64,000 bases of DNA from an uncultured Oscillospiraceae bacterium. Lineage in GTDB: Bacteria > Bacillota > Clostridia > Oscillospirales > Ruminococcaceae. The notes under the pieces were generated by a model, which saw only the letters and a list, made by a program, of their open reading frames with translations, searched no databases and was not told the DNA's origin. Shown here one piece after another: positions 51,114 to 59,501 of this stretch. Both the position numbers and the translations under genes were made by a program. Each line of letters begins with the position of its first letter. Position 1 is the first letter of the stretch. The DNA lies in the NCBI GenBank assembly GCA_934526065.1, contig CAKSZX010000006.1:62001-126000 (forward strand), written 5' to 3'.

Positions 51114-52115
51114 TTATTTTCCCTGCCGATTAAGGGTGTCATAAAGCCATTTGTAAAAAATATCGGAATTTGCTCTTTTGGCATAATAACAATTTTTAGG
51201 GGTTGGGCGGTTTTCGTAATTGCGGTTTATTACGGTTTCGCCGTAGGCATAGCCGTGGCCTAAATCCACATGGCAGGAAACATGCTCAACATCTTCCAAA
51301 ACTTCCGGATGGATAAGGGAGCAAACTGCCAGTGGGTCATGGAGTGCCACGCCTACCCCGGTGCCGTAGGTGTCTCCCTCGGCATATGAGGCTTTAATTC
51401 TGTGCAAAATCAAATCCGCCCGCAAATTGGCCGGTTTTGTGCCGATACTGCGTATATTTTCCGCCTGCTGTCTTGTGAGACAGGCGTGAGATGTGGCATC
51501 CAAAGAAACCATTGTCACCTTTATACCGCTTTGCAAAACGATTTCAAGTGCCTCAGGGTCGCACCAAACATTAAATTCCGCCGCCTGGGTTGTGGCGTAA
51601 ACATTGTGTGTGCCGCCCATCATAACAATCTCTTTTATTTTGGGGATAATTCTCTCATCGGCACGCAAGGCAAGGGCTATGTTTGTTATAGGGCCTACCG
51701 GCACAAGTGTTATCTCGCCCTCATCGGCGGCAAGCAATGTGTTTATAAGCCACACAACGGCACTTGCCTCCCGTGGCTTTGTTGTTGCAGGAGGCAGGGG
51801 AAGATGGTCGGTATGAACAGCTGTCTCCTGGTCTTTTACACCCTCAATCCTGGGCAGTTCTCTTGCCTGAATAATCCAGGGCTGTAATGTGGCGGCAAGG
51901 GGCAGGGCAGCCCCTCTGTAAACTTTTACCCTATCTTGTGCATCGCAACATTCAACTACTCGCAGGGTGTTGTCGGTGGTGTTTTTAACCTCTACATTGC
52001 CGCCTACGGTGCAGATACCCAAAACATCAAGCTCCGGGCTTAAAAGTGCCGTGGCAATGGCTATTGCGTCATCGCTGCCGGTGTCCACATCCAAAATAAT
52101 TTTTCTTCTTTCCAT
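51114..52115 (-). CDS. Inosine/uridine-preferring nucleoside hydrolase family protein
   Basis: A 333-residue IunH-type hydrolase that splits ribonucleosides into base and ribose. The calcium-binding aspartate cluster is at the N-terminus (LDVDTGSDDA, D9 to D16), and MMGGTHNVYATTQAAEFN, CDPEALEI and HDPLAVCSL are family signatures. It lies 15 bases after a PfkB-type kinase and is probably co-transcribed, so ribose or a modified sugar released here could be phosphorylated by its partner. The substrate base is unknown. Confidence 0.9.
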   Translation of the reverse strand: MERRKIILDVDTGSDDAIAIATALLSPELDVLGICTVGGNVEVKNTTDNTLRVVECCDAQDRVKVYRGAALPLAATLQPWIIQARELPRIEGVKDQETAVHTDHLPLPPATTKPREASAVVWLINTLLAADEGEITLVPVGPITNIALALRADERIIPKIKEIVMMGGTHNVYATTQAAEFNVWCDPEALEIVLQSGIKVTMVSLDATSHACLTRQQAENIRSIGTKPANLRADLILHRIKASYAEGDTYGTGVGVALHDPLAVCSLIHPEVLEDVEHVSCHVDLGHGYAYGETVINRNYENRPTPKNCYYAKRANSDIFYKWLYDTLNRQGK

Positions 52116-52130
52116 AACAAAATCTCCGTT

Positions 52131-53087
52131 TTACTTTTTGTTTATGTAATTGTGAACTTCCTCAGGGTCTGGCACGCTTTGTATTCCGCCGTTTTTAAGG
52201 GTAGAAAGGCTTGCTCCCACAACGGCAAATCGGCAAATATTTTTAAGTTCGTTTTCGGTTAAGTCCTCGGGGTTTTTGCCGTATTTTAAAAGCATTGCCG
52301 CCCGGAAACCACCGAAAATATCTCCGGCGCCGGTGGTGTCAACAGGGGTTATATTTTGGGGGGCGTGTACGTAGCAGAAACCGTTTTTATTTTGCCGATA
52401 ACAGCCCTTTGACCCCATTGTAACATAAACCAGCTTGCAGTTATAAATGTTGAGTATTTTTTCGGCACCCTGTTTTTCGTCGCAGTTAAAGAGAAATTTT
52501 ACTTCTTCGTCACTTATTTTTACAATATCCGCATAGTTTAAACCGAAGAGCATGGCCTCTCTTGCAAGATTTTCGTGTTCCCACAGGGCCGGGCGCAAGT
52601 TCGGGTCAAAACTTATAAATTTGCCATTTTTCTTGGCAAATTCAAGGCAGTTTATAGTTGTTTCCCTGGCAGTCGGATGTGTAAAACTCAAAGTGCCGAA
52701 ATGAAAAATTTTACAGTTCTCAATAAGCGATTTGTCAACTTCATCAAATCTTATGCCTGTGTCGGCGCCGGGTTTTCTTGCAAAGGAAAAACTGCGGTCG
52801 CCGTCTTTTAGTGTGACAAATGCCAGGGTGGTGAAAAAGTTTTTGTCTGTAACCACATTTTCCCGATTGATTCCTGCCTGTGACAGAGTATTTTTTAAAA
52901 GATGCCCAAAGGCGTCATCCCCCACCTTGCCGATCATGGCGCAGGATCTGCCGCATCTTGTCCGTGCCGCCAAAAAATTTGCAGGGGCACCGCCGGGCTG
53001 GGCTTTTATTGTAGGGTAGCCGTCGTCGCTTACCGCCGTTTGCATAAAGTCAATAAGTATTTCCCCAAGGGCTACTATATCGGCCAT
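52131..53087 (-). CDS. PfkB family carbohydrate kinase (fructokinase-like)
   Basis: A 318-residue PfkB-family kinase. It has GEILIDFM at the start, the PfkB signature 1 region PGGAPANFLAARTRCG, and signature 2 VDTTGAGDIFGGF with the catalytic Asp. NFLA plus DFDPNLR-type FDPNLRPALW resembles fructokinases (ScrK). The nucleoside hydrolase directly downstream argues for a ribose- or nucleoside-derived substrate instead, so the sugar is left open. ATG 53087 follows AGGAGG. Confidence 0.85.
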   Translation of the reverse strand: MADIVALGEILIDFMQTAVSDDGYPTIKAQPGGAPANFLAARTRCGRSCAMIGKVGDDAFGHLLKNTLSQAGINRENVVTDKNFFTTLAFVTLKDGDRSFSFARKPGADTGIRFDEVDKSLIENCKIFHFGTLSFTHPTARETTINCLEFAKKNGKFISFDPNLRPALWEHENLAREAMLFGLNYADIVKISDEEVKFLFNCDEKQGAEKILNIYNCKLVYVTMGSKGCYRQNKNGFCYVHAPQNITPVDTTGAGDIFGGFRAAMLLKYGKNPEDLTENELKNICRFAVVGASLSTLKNGGIQSVPDPEEVHNYINKK

Positions 53088-53173
53088 AATTACCTCCTTG
53101 AAAAATGTATTTTTAAATGATAATATATCTATATTATATTACATTTACACCTATATGAAAAGGGGGATTAACT

Positions 53174-53869
53174 ATGAAAAAAATCGGCATTATAGGCGGT
53201 TTAAGCTGGCAGTCAACCGTTGACTACTACAAAATCATCAACGAGGAGTCCAACAGGCGTTTGGGCAATAAATCCACTGTGGAATCTATCATTTATTCTA
53301 CGGATTTGGAGGGCAAATTTAACCATGTTGTAAGGGGCGAGCTTGACGAACTTGCACGGGAATTTATCGAAATTGCACACAGCCTTGAAAAGGCAGGGGC
53401 AGATGTTATTCTTATGGCAACTAACACAATGCACCTGGTTTACGAAAAAGTTCGGGCAAGCGTAAGCATACTGGTAATTCACATTGCCGACCCTACTGCA
53501 GAGGCAATAAAAAAGGCCGGTTTTGACAAAATAGCCCTTTTGGGAACTTCTTTTACCTGCACACACCCATTTTATATGGGCAGATTAAAAGAAAAATACG
53601 GCATTGACACTCTTGTGCCTACCGAGGAAGAAAAGAAAGAAATACAGCGTGTTATCGAAGAGGAGCTGACCTTTGACATAATTAAGGATTCTTCCAGAGA
53701 ATACTATGTAAATGTTATCAAAGAGCTTGCACGGCAGGGTGCACAGGGGGTTATCCTGGGCTGCACCGAAATACAGATGCTTATAAAGCAGGAGGACAGC
53801 CCCATACCTGTGTTTGATACAACTACTCTTCACGCCATGGCGGCTGTGGATTTTGCACTTGAGGATTGA
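53174..53869 (+). CDS. Aspartate/glutamate racemase family protein (YgeA/EcL-DER type)
   Basis: A 231-residue member of the Asp/Glu racemase family (PF01177). The first catalytic position is T83 (in MATNTMH) where classical enzymes have Cys, while the second is C197 (LGCTEI). I recall the same T83/C197 pair from E. coli YgeA, described as specific for the L-isomers. So this is likely an L-Asp/L-Glu racemase producing D-forms rather than a two-way Cys/Cys enzyme. The N-terminus is KKIGIIGGLSWQSTVDYY, typical. It is followed after 14 bases by an OCD-family gene and then the DUF401 transporter. Confidence 0.88.
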   Translation: MKKIGIIGGLSWQSTVDYYKIINEESNRRLGNKSTVESIIYSTDLEGKFNHVVRGELDELAREFIEIAHSLEKAGADVILMATNTMHLVYEKVRASVSILVIHIADPTAEAIKKAGFDKIALLGTSFTCTHPFYMGRLKEKYGIDTLVPTEEEKKEIQRVIEEELTFDIIKDSSREYYVNVIKELARQGAQGVILGCTEIQMLIKQEDSPIPVFDTTTLHAMAAVDFALED

Positions 53870-53883
53870 TAAGAGGTATTAAA

Positions 53884-54828
53884 ATGGAAATAAAATATAT
53901 GTCACGGCAAGAAGTGGCCGAAAAACTTGATATGAAAACCTGTATTTCCCTTATGGAAAATGTTTTTATGGGTTTTGCAAAGGGCGAAATCAAAAATATT
54001 TTGCGCTCAGCGGCACCTTTGCCCGGTGGAGTTCTTGGGGTTATGCCCGGCGTAATACCTAAGGATAAAACCGCAGGGGCAAAGCTGATAACCGTAATAC
54101 ATGATAATTCAAAGAGAAACCTGCCCAGTCACCAGGGGATAGTGGCGGTGTTTAACTCCGATGACGGCACTTTAAAGGGAGTATGCGACGGCACATCAAT
54201 AACCGCAATACGCACCGGGGCTGTAAGCGGCCTTGCCACAAGGTATATGGCAAGAGAGGACGCCAAGGTGCTGTGTTTAATAGGCGGAGGCGTTCAGGCA
54301 GAGCAGAACCTTGATGCGGTTATTGCGGTGCGCCCTATTCAACAGGTTAATATTTGGTGCAGAAACCCCGAAAAAGCCGCAGAGTTTGTTAAAAAACATT
54401 CTCGGCGATATCCAGGTGTTAAATTTACGCCCTTTTCCGACTGCCAAAAAGCTGTTGAAGATGCCGATGTGATTTGCACAGTAACGCCGGGCAAAGAGAT
54501 TGTTCTCAAAGGTCGGTGGGTTAAACCCGGCGCCCACATAAATGCCGTTGGGGCTTGTGCTGCCGCCGACCGTGAGGCAGACGGAGAGTGCGTGGCAAAA
54601 TCAAGATTTTTCGGTGACAGCATAGAGGCTGTAAAGGCTGAAAGCGGCGAATATCTGCTTGCCAAAAAAGACGGACTTATAGACGAAAGCCATATTCTTG
54701 GGGATTTGGCGGATATTGTAAGCGGAAAGAAAAAAGCCAAAGAAAGTAAAGAGGATATAACAATGTTTGAATCTTTGGGGCTTGCGGAAGAAGACATTAT
54801 TTGCGCCGACTATCTTTTGAAAATTTAA
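53884..54828 (+). CDS. Ornithine cyclodeaminase/mu-crystallin family protein
   Basis: A 314-residue NAD-dependent enzyme. The Rossmann motif is CLIGGGVQAEQNL (GGG in place of the more usual GAG), and GVMPGVIPKDKTAGAKLITV and CDGTSITAIRTGAVSGLA form the active-site half. The family includes ornithine cyclodeaminase, alanine dehydrogenase, pyrroline-2-carboxylate and ketimine reductases, and SbnB. The true reaction cannot be chosen from sequence alone. ATG 53884 follows AGAGG; an in-frame ATG at 53866 overlaps the racemase stop. Co-transcription with an Asp/Glu racemase suggests a role with D- or imino-amino acids. Confidence 0.87.
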   Translation: MEIKYMSRQEVAEKLDMKTCISLMENVFMGFAKGEIKNILRSAAPLPGGVLGVMPGVIPKDKTAGAKLITVIHDNSKRNLPSHQGIVAVFNSDDGTLKGVCDGTSITAIRTGAVSGLATRYMAREDAKVLCLIGGGVQAEQNLDAVIAVRPIQQVNIWCRNPEKAAEFVKKHSRRYPGVKFTPFSDCQKAVEDADVICTVTPGKEIVLKGRWVKPGAHINAVGACAAADREADGECVAKSRFFGDSIEAVKAESGEYLLAKKDGLIDESHILGDLADIVSGKKKAKESKEDITMFESLGLAEEDIICADYLLKI

Positions 54829-54966
54829 CCGACCGGTAAATTTATTATCCGCTAATAAAATTGCTTGTATATTCAGTGAAAATACTATATGTGATATTAT
54901 TAGTTCTGTTAAAGTACTCAAATGTGAAATTTGATAAATATCATACACGAAAATAGTAGAAAAAGC

Positions 54967-54995
54967 TTGAATGTTGTGTAAAAATGGTGTATAAT
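54967..54995 (+). promoter_or_regulatory. Sigma-A promoter of the DUF401 transporter
   Basis: TTGAAT (54967-54972), 17 bases, TATAAT (54990-54995), 54 bases before ATG 55049. Confidence 0.78.
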
Positions 54996-55048
54996 CTATT
55001 GGTTGAATTTATTAAAAATCAAAAATTTTTTCAGGAGGAGTTAATACA

Positions 55049-56260
55049 ATGGATTTAATTAAATTGGTCATTGTATTTGCCGTTGTTATCGGTTTGGTTG
55101 CAAACAAAAAATCAATGTCAACCGCTGTTATCATCGGTTCAATCGCTTGCTGGATTTTGTACAAAATTCCGGCAAACGTAGGTGCTATCACCGTTGCTAA
55201 TACAGTAACGTCGCTTACTGTTCTTAAAATGATCGGCGTTATGTATGTTATCACATTTATGCAGAGAATGATGGAAAAGAGAAACGCCATCAACACTGCA
55301 AGAGACGGACTTTCCGGTCTTTTCAACAGCCGTTGGGTAAACTGTGCGGCGGCTCCGATTTTCATCGGTTTGTTGCCTTCACCTAATGCCGCTTTCATCG
55401 CCGGCGATATGGTTGAAGCTTCAGCTTCCGAATATCTTTCAAAGGAAGAAATGGCTGTTACAACATCTTACTTCCGCCATGTTTCAGAGGCATTCTTGCC
55501 TACATACCAGAATATTATTCTTGCCTTGGCCATCACAGGTTATTCTGCAAGCCAGTTTGTTATCGGTATGATACCTATGGTTATCGTACTTATCGTTTTG
55601 GGTATTTTGTTCTTCCTTAAAGGCAAAGTTCCGAACAAAACAGGCGAGGCTAATACAACAGACAAAAAAGAAGACATTAAAAAGGTTGCAGAACTTTGGC
55701 CTATCCTTGCAACTATTATATTGATCGTTGCATTTAACGTAGATACCCTTTATGCAGCTATCCGGGTTATCGTAGTTTATTTCTTTGTAGGCAAATTTAA
55801 GGTAGGCGATGTTGCTCCGTTCTTTGTTTCTGCTTTTGAATCAAAGATTGTTTTCAACACTCTCGCTGTTTACATCTTTAAAAACTTCTTGGAATTGTCA
55901 GGCGCAATCAAGCTCTTGCCTGGTTTCTTCTCACAGTTCCCGATTCCGACATTCCTTATCTTTGTTCTCATTTTCCTTTTCGGTACATTGGTTGCCGGCT
56001 CAATGACAATGACAGCATCTGTTTTGCCTGTAGCTATGGAATCTGTTCCAAACGCAGGTTTGCCTCTTGTTTGTCTTTTGATGATGATTTCATACATCGC
56101 TATGCAGATTTCACCTACACATATCTGCCTTTCAATCGTTTCGGAACACTTTGATGTTTCACTGGGCGATATGGTTAAGAAAACTATTCCGCTTTTGGTT
56201 GTATTTACAATCATCGCTATTGCTTACTACCTGTTGCTTACAACAATCGGTATTGGCTGA
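55049..56260 (+). CDS. DUF401 family membrane transporter
   Basis: A 403-residue integral membrane protein with about ten segments, matching DUF401 (PF04165), a GntP/CitM-like ion-transporter clan. Marks are FIGLLPSPNAAFIAGDM (first re-entrant region) and the pseudo-symmetrical FGTLVAGSMTMTASVLPV (second). An organic or amino acid anion is the likely cargo. It has its own promoter but follows the racemase and OCD genes, which may supply or use that cargo. Codon choice is rich in GTT, CTT and GCT, as in the APC permeases. Confidence 0.87.
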   Translation: MDLIKLVIVFAVVIGLVANKKSMSTAVIIGSIACWILYKIPANVGAITVANTVTSLTVLKMIGVMYVITFMQRMMEKRNAINTARDGLSGLFNSRWVNCAAAPIFIGLLPSPNAAFIAGDMVEASASEYLSKEEMAVTTSYFRHVSEAFLPTYQNIILALAITGYSASQFVIGMIPMVIVLIVLGILFFLKGKVPNKTGEANTTDKKEDIKKVAELWPILATIILIVAFNVDTLYAAIRVIVVYFFVGKFKVGDVAPFFVSAFESKIVFNTLAVYIFKNFLELSGAIKLLPGFFSQFPIPTFLIFVLIFLFGTLVAGSMTMTASVLPVAMESVPNAGLPLVCLLMMISYIAMQISPTHICLSIVSEHFDVSLGDMVKKTIPLLVVFTIIAIAYYLLLTTIGIG

Positions 56261-56276
56261 TTTTGAAAATAAATAC

Positions 56277-56308
56277 AAAGCACGCTTTTTAAGGCGTGCT
56301 TTTATTTT
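56277..56308 (+). terminator. Terminator after the DUF401 gene
   Basis: AAAGCACGC and GCGTGCTTT pair around TTTTTAAG, then TATTTTG. Confidence 0.87.
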
Positions 56309-56414
56309 GTGAAAAAATGGGAATTTGTCGGGAATTTATCGGGAAATCTGCGGGATTTTTTCACATGCTTTTAGGTGTATAATACTTCCGGGGAATGTTT
56401 GAAAAGGAGGATAT

Positions 56415-56672
56415 ATGAACAGTCAGCTTGATTTTGAAGAAAAAGTAAAGAAATTGATGAAAAGCAGAATAAACCGGGAGGCGGCCGCAACCATGGACTT
56501 TTTACCGGAAGGCAAAAAGTGTACATGGATTAACGCAATGTGTCTTTCTTTGGCCAATAAAGCCGTAAAAGGAGACATAAACGCAATAAAATATATAAAT
56601 GAAATTTGTAAAAACAGCACTGGTAACGGCGACGAACCTTTTACGGTTACGGTAAAGGTGATTGAAGATTGA
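56415..56672 (+). CDS. Phage terminase small subunit-like protein
   Basis: An 85-residue helical protein (MNSQLDFEEKVKKLMKSRIN at the start; the segment with SLANKAVKGDINAIKYINEI resembles small-terminase DNA-recognition helices). I call it TerS mainly by position, since the large terminase begins inside its stop codon (TTGA overlap, 56669-56672). ATG 56415 follows AAAAGGAGG. No other head-assembly genes adjoin it. Confidence 0.65.
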   Translation: MNSQLDFEEKVKKLMKSRINREAAATMDFLPEGKKCTWINAMCLSLANKAVKGDINAIKYINEICKNSTGNGDEPFTVTVKVIED

Positions 56673-57964
56673 AAATTGACATTACACCAAAACAAAACCT
56701 CTTTATAAAGGCAGACCGGGACGAGGTGTTGTTCGGCGGCGCCGCAGGCGGCGGCAAAAGTTACGCACAAATAGTTGATGCGTTAATCTATGCTTTAAAG
56801 TATCCCGGCTCAAAACAGCTTATTTTGCGCCGCACATACCCGGAGCTGGATAAAAGCATAATAAGGCAAAGCCTCGCTTTGTACCCTGCAAAATTATTTA
56901 AGTACACGGCATCGACCCACACCGGCATATTTTATAACGGCAGTATCATAGATTACGGCTACTGTGACGGGGAGAACGATGTGTTTAGGTACCAGTCTGC
57001 CGAATTTGATGTTATTCGTTTTGACGAATTGACACATTTTACAAGGGATATGTACATATATTTGCAAAGCCGTTTGCGAGGAGTAAACGGATACCCAAAG
57101 CAGATGAAAAGCAGTACAAACCCGGGCGGCGTTGGGCATAAATGGGTAAAAGAAAGGTTTATTGATATATCGCCCCCTATGGATAAAACCGTCATAGGGG
57201 AGCAAAGCAGAATTTTTATCCCCAGCCTTGTGACCGATAACTCATTTTTAATGGCAAAGGATAAAAGCTATATAAAAAGACTTGAAAATTTACCGGAAAA
57301 AGAGCGCAAGGCTTTGCTTTACGGCAGTTGGGATATTTTTGAGGGGCAGTATTTTAACGAGTGGAACCGTGACATACACACCTGTAACCCCTTTAAACTG
57401 CCCAAAGAATACAAAAGGTACATTGCCATGGACTACGGCCTTGATATGCTGGCGGCTTATTTTATAGCTGTGGACGAGAAAGAAAACGCCTATGTATATA
57501 AAGAAATATATCAATCTAATTTAATCATCAGCCGGGCCGCAAACGCCATAAAAGGGCGGATAAACGAGGATATAACCGCTATTTATGCACCGCCGGATAT
57601 GTGGAACCGCAGGCAGGATTCCGGCAAAAGCGTGGCCGGAATATTTGCCGCAATGGGCTTGCCTTTGACAAAGTCCGTAAACGACAGGGAGACCGGCTGG
57701 TACGCTGTGAAAGAATATTTGCAAATCAAAGAGGGGAAAAGTAGGCTGAAAATTTTTACAAACTGCGTAAATTTAATACGCACTTTACCGGCGCTGACAC
57801 ATGATGACAAAAATGTAAATGATGTTGCAAACACACCCCATGAATTGACCCACCGGCCGGACGCTTTGAGATACTTTTGCGTAATGCACCGGGGCAACAG
57901 CCGGATACAGTCGGTATTTGATTACAACGAGGCGGAAAGTCTTTTTGAAATGACCGTTTTATGA
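56669..57964 (+). CDS. Phage terminase large subunit
   Basis: A 431-residue DNA-packaging ATPase/nuclease. Walker A is GGAAGGGKS (23-31), Walker B is DVIRFDE (114-120), and the motif-III region reads SSTNPGGVGHKW. The RNase H-like nuclease starts with D255 in YIAMDYGLDM, and the last acidic motif is RPDALRYF near residue 411. All key motifs are intact and the length is normal, so it appears functional. A TTG start overlaps the small-subunit stop. There is no portal, protease, capsid, tail, integrase or lysis gene before or after it, so it is an orphan. Confidence 0.88.
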   Translation: MKIDITPKQNLFIKADRDEVLFGGAAGGGKSYAQIVDALIYALKYPGSKQLILRRTYPELDKSIIRQSLALYPAKLFKYTASTHTGIFYNGSIIDYGYCDGENDVFRYQSAEFDVIRFDELTHFTRDMYIYLQSRLRGVNGYPKQMKSSTNPGGVGHKWVKERFIDISPPMDKTVIGEQSRIFIPSLVTDNSFLMAKDKSYIKRLENLPEKERKALLYGSWDIFEGQYFNEWNRDIHTCNPFKLPKEYKRYIAMDYGLDMLAAYFIAVDEKENAYVYKEIYQSNLIISRAANAIKGRINEDITAIYAPPDMWNRRQDSGKSVAGIFAAMGLPLTKSVNDRETGWYAVKEYLQIKEGKSRLKIFTNCVNLIRTLPALTHDDKNVNDVANTPHELTHRPDALRYFCVMHRGNSRIQSVFDYNEAESLFEMTVL

Positions 57965-58011
57965 TTGTCTGCCCGGGGAGAAAGTGATATATTAAAAGCG
58001 GAGATGATTTT

Positions 58012-58251
58012 ATGAACAGTACCGAAATATTTTTATCATGGTGCCGTGAGCTTATAGCAAGTTATGATCGGCCGGAAAGTTTGCCGGATACCTGTTACCG
58101 TGGGGACTCTCTGGAATGGCAGTATCGCCGATTTATAAGCCTTGCGGAAAAAATAAATATAAAAGATCTTGAAAATCAACCCCGGTATCGGGATACAATA
58201 AAAAGATCAATGAAAATTGCCAAAGAACTTGGAATAATTTACGGAGAATAA
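58012..58251 (+). CDS. 79-residue protein, unknown function, downstream of the terminase
   Basis: A small charged, probably helical protein. It contains FLSWCRELIASYDRPESLP, then SLEWQYRRFISLAEKINI and a C-terminal basic helix (RDTIKRSMKIAKELGI). I do not recognise it. GGAGATG precedes ATG 58012. It lies 47 bases after the terminase stop, on the same strand and in the same style, so it is probably co-transcribed. Some packaging islands carry small accessory genes here, but no homology is apparent. Confidence 0.6.
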   Translation: MNSTEIFLSWCRELIASYDRPESLPDTCYRGDSLEWQYRRFISLAEKINIKDLENQPRYRDTIKRSMKIAKELGIIYGE

Positions 58252-58308
58252 CAGGCAGTTTGAATTAAAATCCGAAATCCGTCAACAATAATACAGCGGA
58301 GGTGGATT

Positions 58309-58908
58309 ATGAAAAAAATTACATCAATTTTAATTTGTTTGGCGGCTGCCTGTATTTTTGCGGCATGTGCCAAAAGCCAAACCGCCCTTGAGGGAGCGGA
58401 CGATTTTGTATCGGCGATAAAGTCATACGACTTTATAAAGGCCGAGAGATACTACAGCGGCAATTTGCCCGGCTTGGAAAGCTTTGGCATAACGGATAAG
58501 CAGGCGAAAGAAGCCTTAACAGACGAGAATATCAAGGCCATAGCGGACAGGATACTTTCCGTTGATTATTTGCTTACTCAAAGAGAGGCGGAAAAGGACG
58601 GCAAGGCGGTTGTGGAGCTCAGCTTTAAAACCTATGATTACCTTACTCTTGCGGCGGACACTGCGGTTCGGCTTACAAAGGACATTGCTCTTTCCGGGAA
58701 AAAGCCGGACAGTGATGAGTTTAGAAATATGTTTATAGCGCTGTTTCGGGAAAAAATAAGTAAAGCCGATGCTGCCACAGATGTGGTTTTGAATATGTAT
58801 ATGGAAAAGGAAAAAGACGGTTGGAAAATAACGAAAATAGAAGATTCCAACGGCAATATAACAAAGATGTACAATTCCATTTACAGCATGTATAAAATGG
58901 CACAATAA
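58309..58908 (+). CDS. Putative lipoprotein, unknown function
   Basis: A 199-residue protein with a lipoprotein signal peptide: MKKITSILICLAAACIFAAC, lipobox FAAC with cysteine at about residue 20. The mature part (ALEGADDFVSAIKSYDF onwards) is helical with an NTF2/DUF-like ending (KEKDGWKITKIEDSNGNI), a pattern typical of clostridial lipoproteins that carry an NTF2-like or DUF5105-like domain. It acts outside the membrane, and its role is unknown. GGAGGTGG precedes ATG 58309. It ends at a terminator at 58942. Confidence 0.75.
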   Translation: MKKITSILICLAAACIFAACAKSQTALEGADDFVSAIKSYDFIKAERYYSGNLPGLESFGITDKQAKEALTDENIKAIADRILSVDYLLTQREAEKDGKAVVELSFKTYDYLTLAADTAVRLTKDIALSGKKPDSDEFRNMFIALFREKISKADAATDVVLNMYMEKEKDGWKITKIEDSNGNITKMYNSIYSMYKMAQ

Positions 58909-58941
58909 AATTACAGCCGTTAAAGAGCCGGAGAAACCTAT

Positions 58942-58980
58942 AAAAACCCTGTTTTGAATTTTAGCGAAACAGGGTTTTTA
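58942..58980 (+). terminator. Terminator after the lipoprotein gene
   Basis: AAAAACCCTGTTT and AAACAGGGTTTTT flank TGAATTTTAGCG, then AATATTC. Confidence 0.83.
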
Positions 58981-59455
58981 ATATTCGATATTATTTGTTG
59001 GCTGAATTGATTATTCGGTGACAATCTTTCGTCATTTATAAGCCGATGATATTTCCCTTAGCAGGGGAACGAGTTTTGCGGTTTGGTTAAAATGATATTT
59101 TATAGCGAAAAGAATGTTCAAACAATTTGCTTAATCAATCTCTCAGTCAGCTAACGCTGACAGCTCTCTTTACCAAAGAGAGCCTTATTCTGTGAATTGT
59201 TTATATCAAATTTCGGTTACTAATAACACCCCCAAAAATCCGCAACATTGCCGCCATTGTGTAAAGAGAGCCGGGTCTGCGGTTTATTCGGTTTGTTCTC
59301 TTATAGCGGATAACCGATTTTAAATTTTACACTTAATAAAATTTTCGCCACACCAAAGGCATAGTGTATTTCCTATTATGGAAAACAAGAATTTGCCGTT
59401 TGGTTAAATTATTAGGTTAAAGCAAAAACCGCAAATCCTAATGATTTTTTAGCGC
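58981..59455. other. Gene-free stretch with a type-C repeat and decayed repeat modules
   Basis: No gene is supported. A type-C element is at 59134. A decayed type-E-like stretch (CAACATTGCCGCCATTGTG, 59243-59262) and remnants of the mosaic's unique sequence (ATATCAAATTTCGGTTAC, 59205-59222) show this is an eroded unit like those at 38-40 kb. Confidence 0.7.
59134..59183. repeat. Type-C repeat, copy 5
   Basis: Same double hairpin as at 38453, nearly 20 kb away, showing that the family is dispersed. Confidence 0.85.
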
Positions 59456-59486
59456 AAAAAACTCCCTGAAAAATCAGGGAGTTTAA
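59456..59486 (-). terminator. Terminator after the M20 gene
   Basis: AAACTCCCTGA and TCAGGGAGTTT form the stem around AAAA; on the minus strand it runs into TTTTTTGC. Confidence 0.87.
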
Positions 59487-59501
59487 TTTTGTCATATTAA
59501 A

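Noticed and set aside
56415..58908. Complete prophage
   Set aside because: Only terminase-type genes are seen; flanks are ordinary metabolic genes with no integrase, capsid or tail genes.
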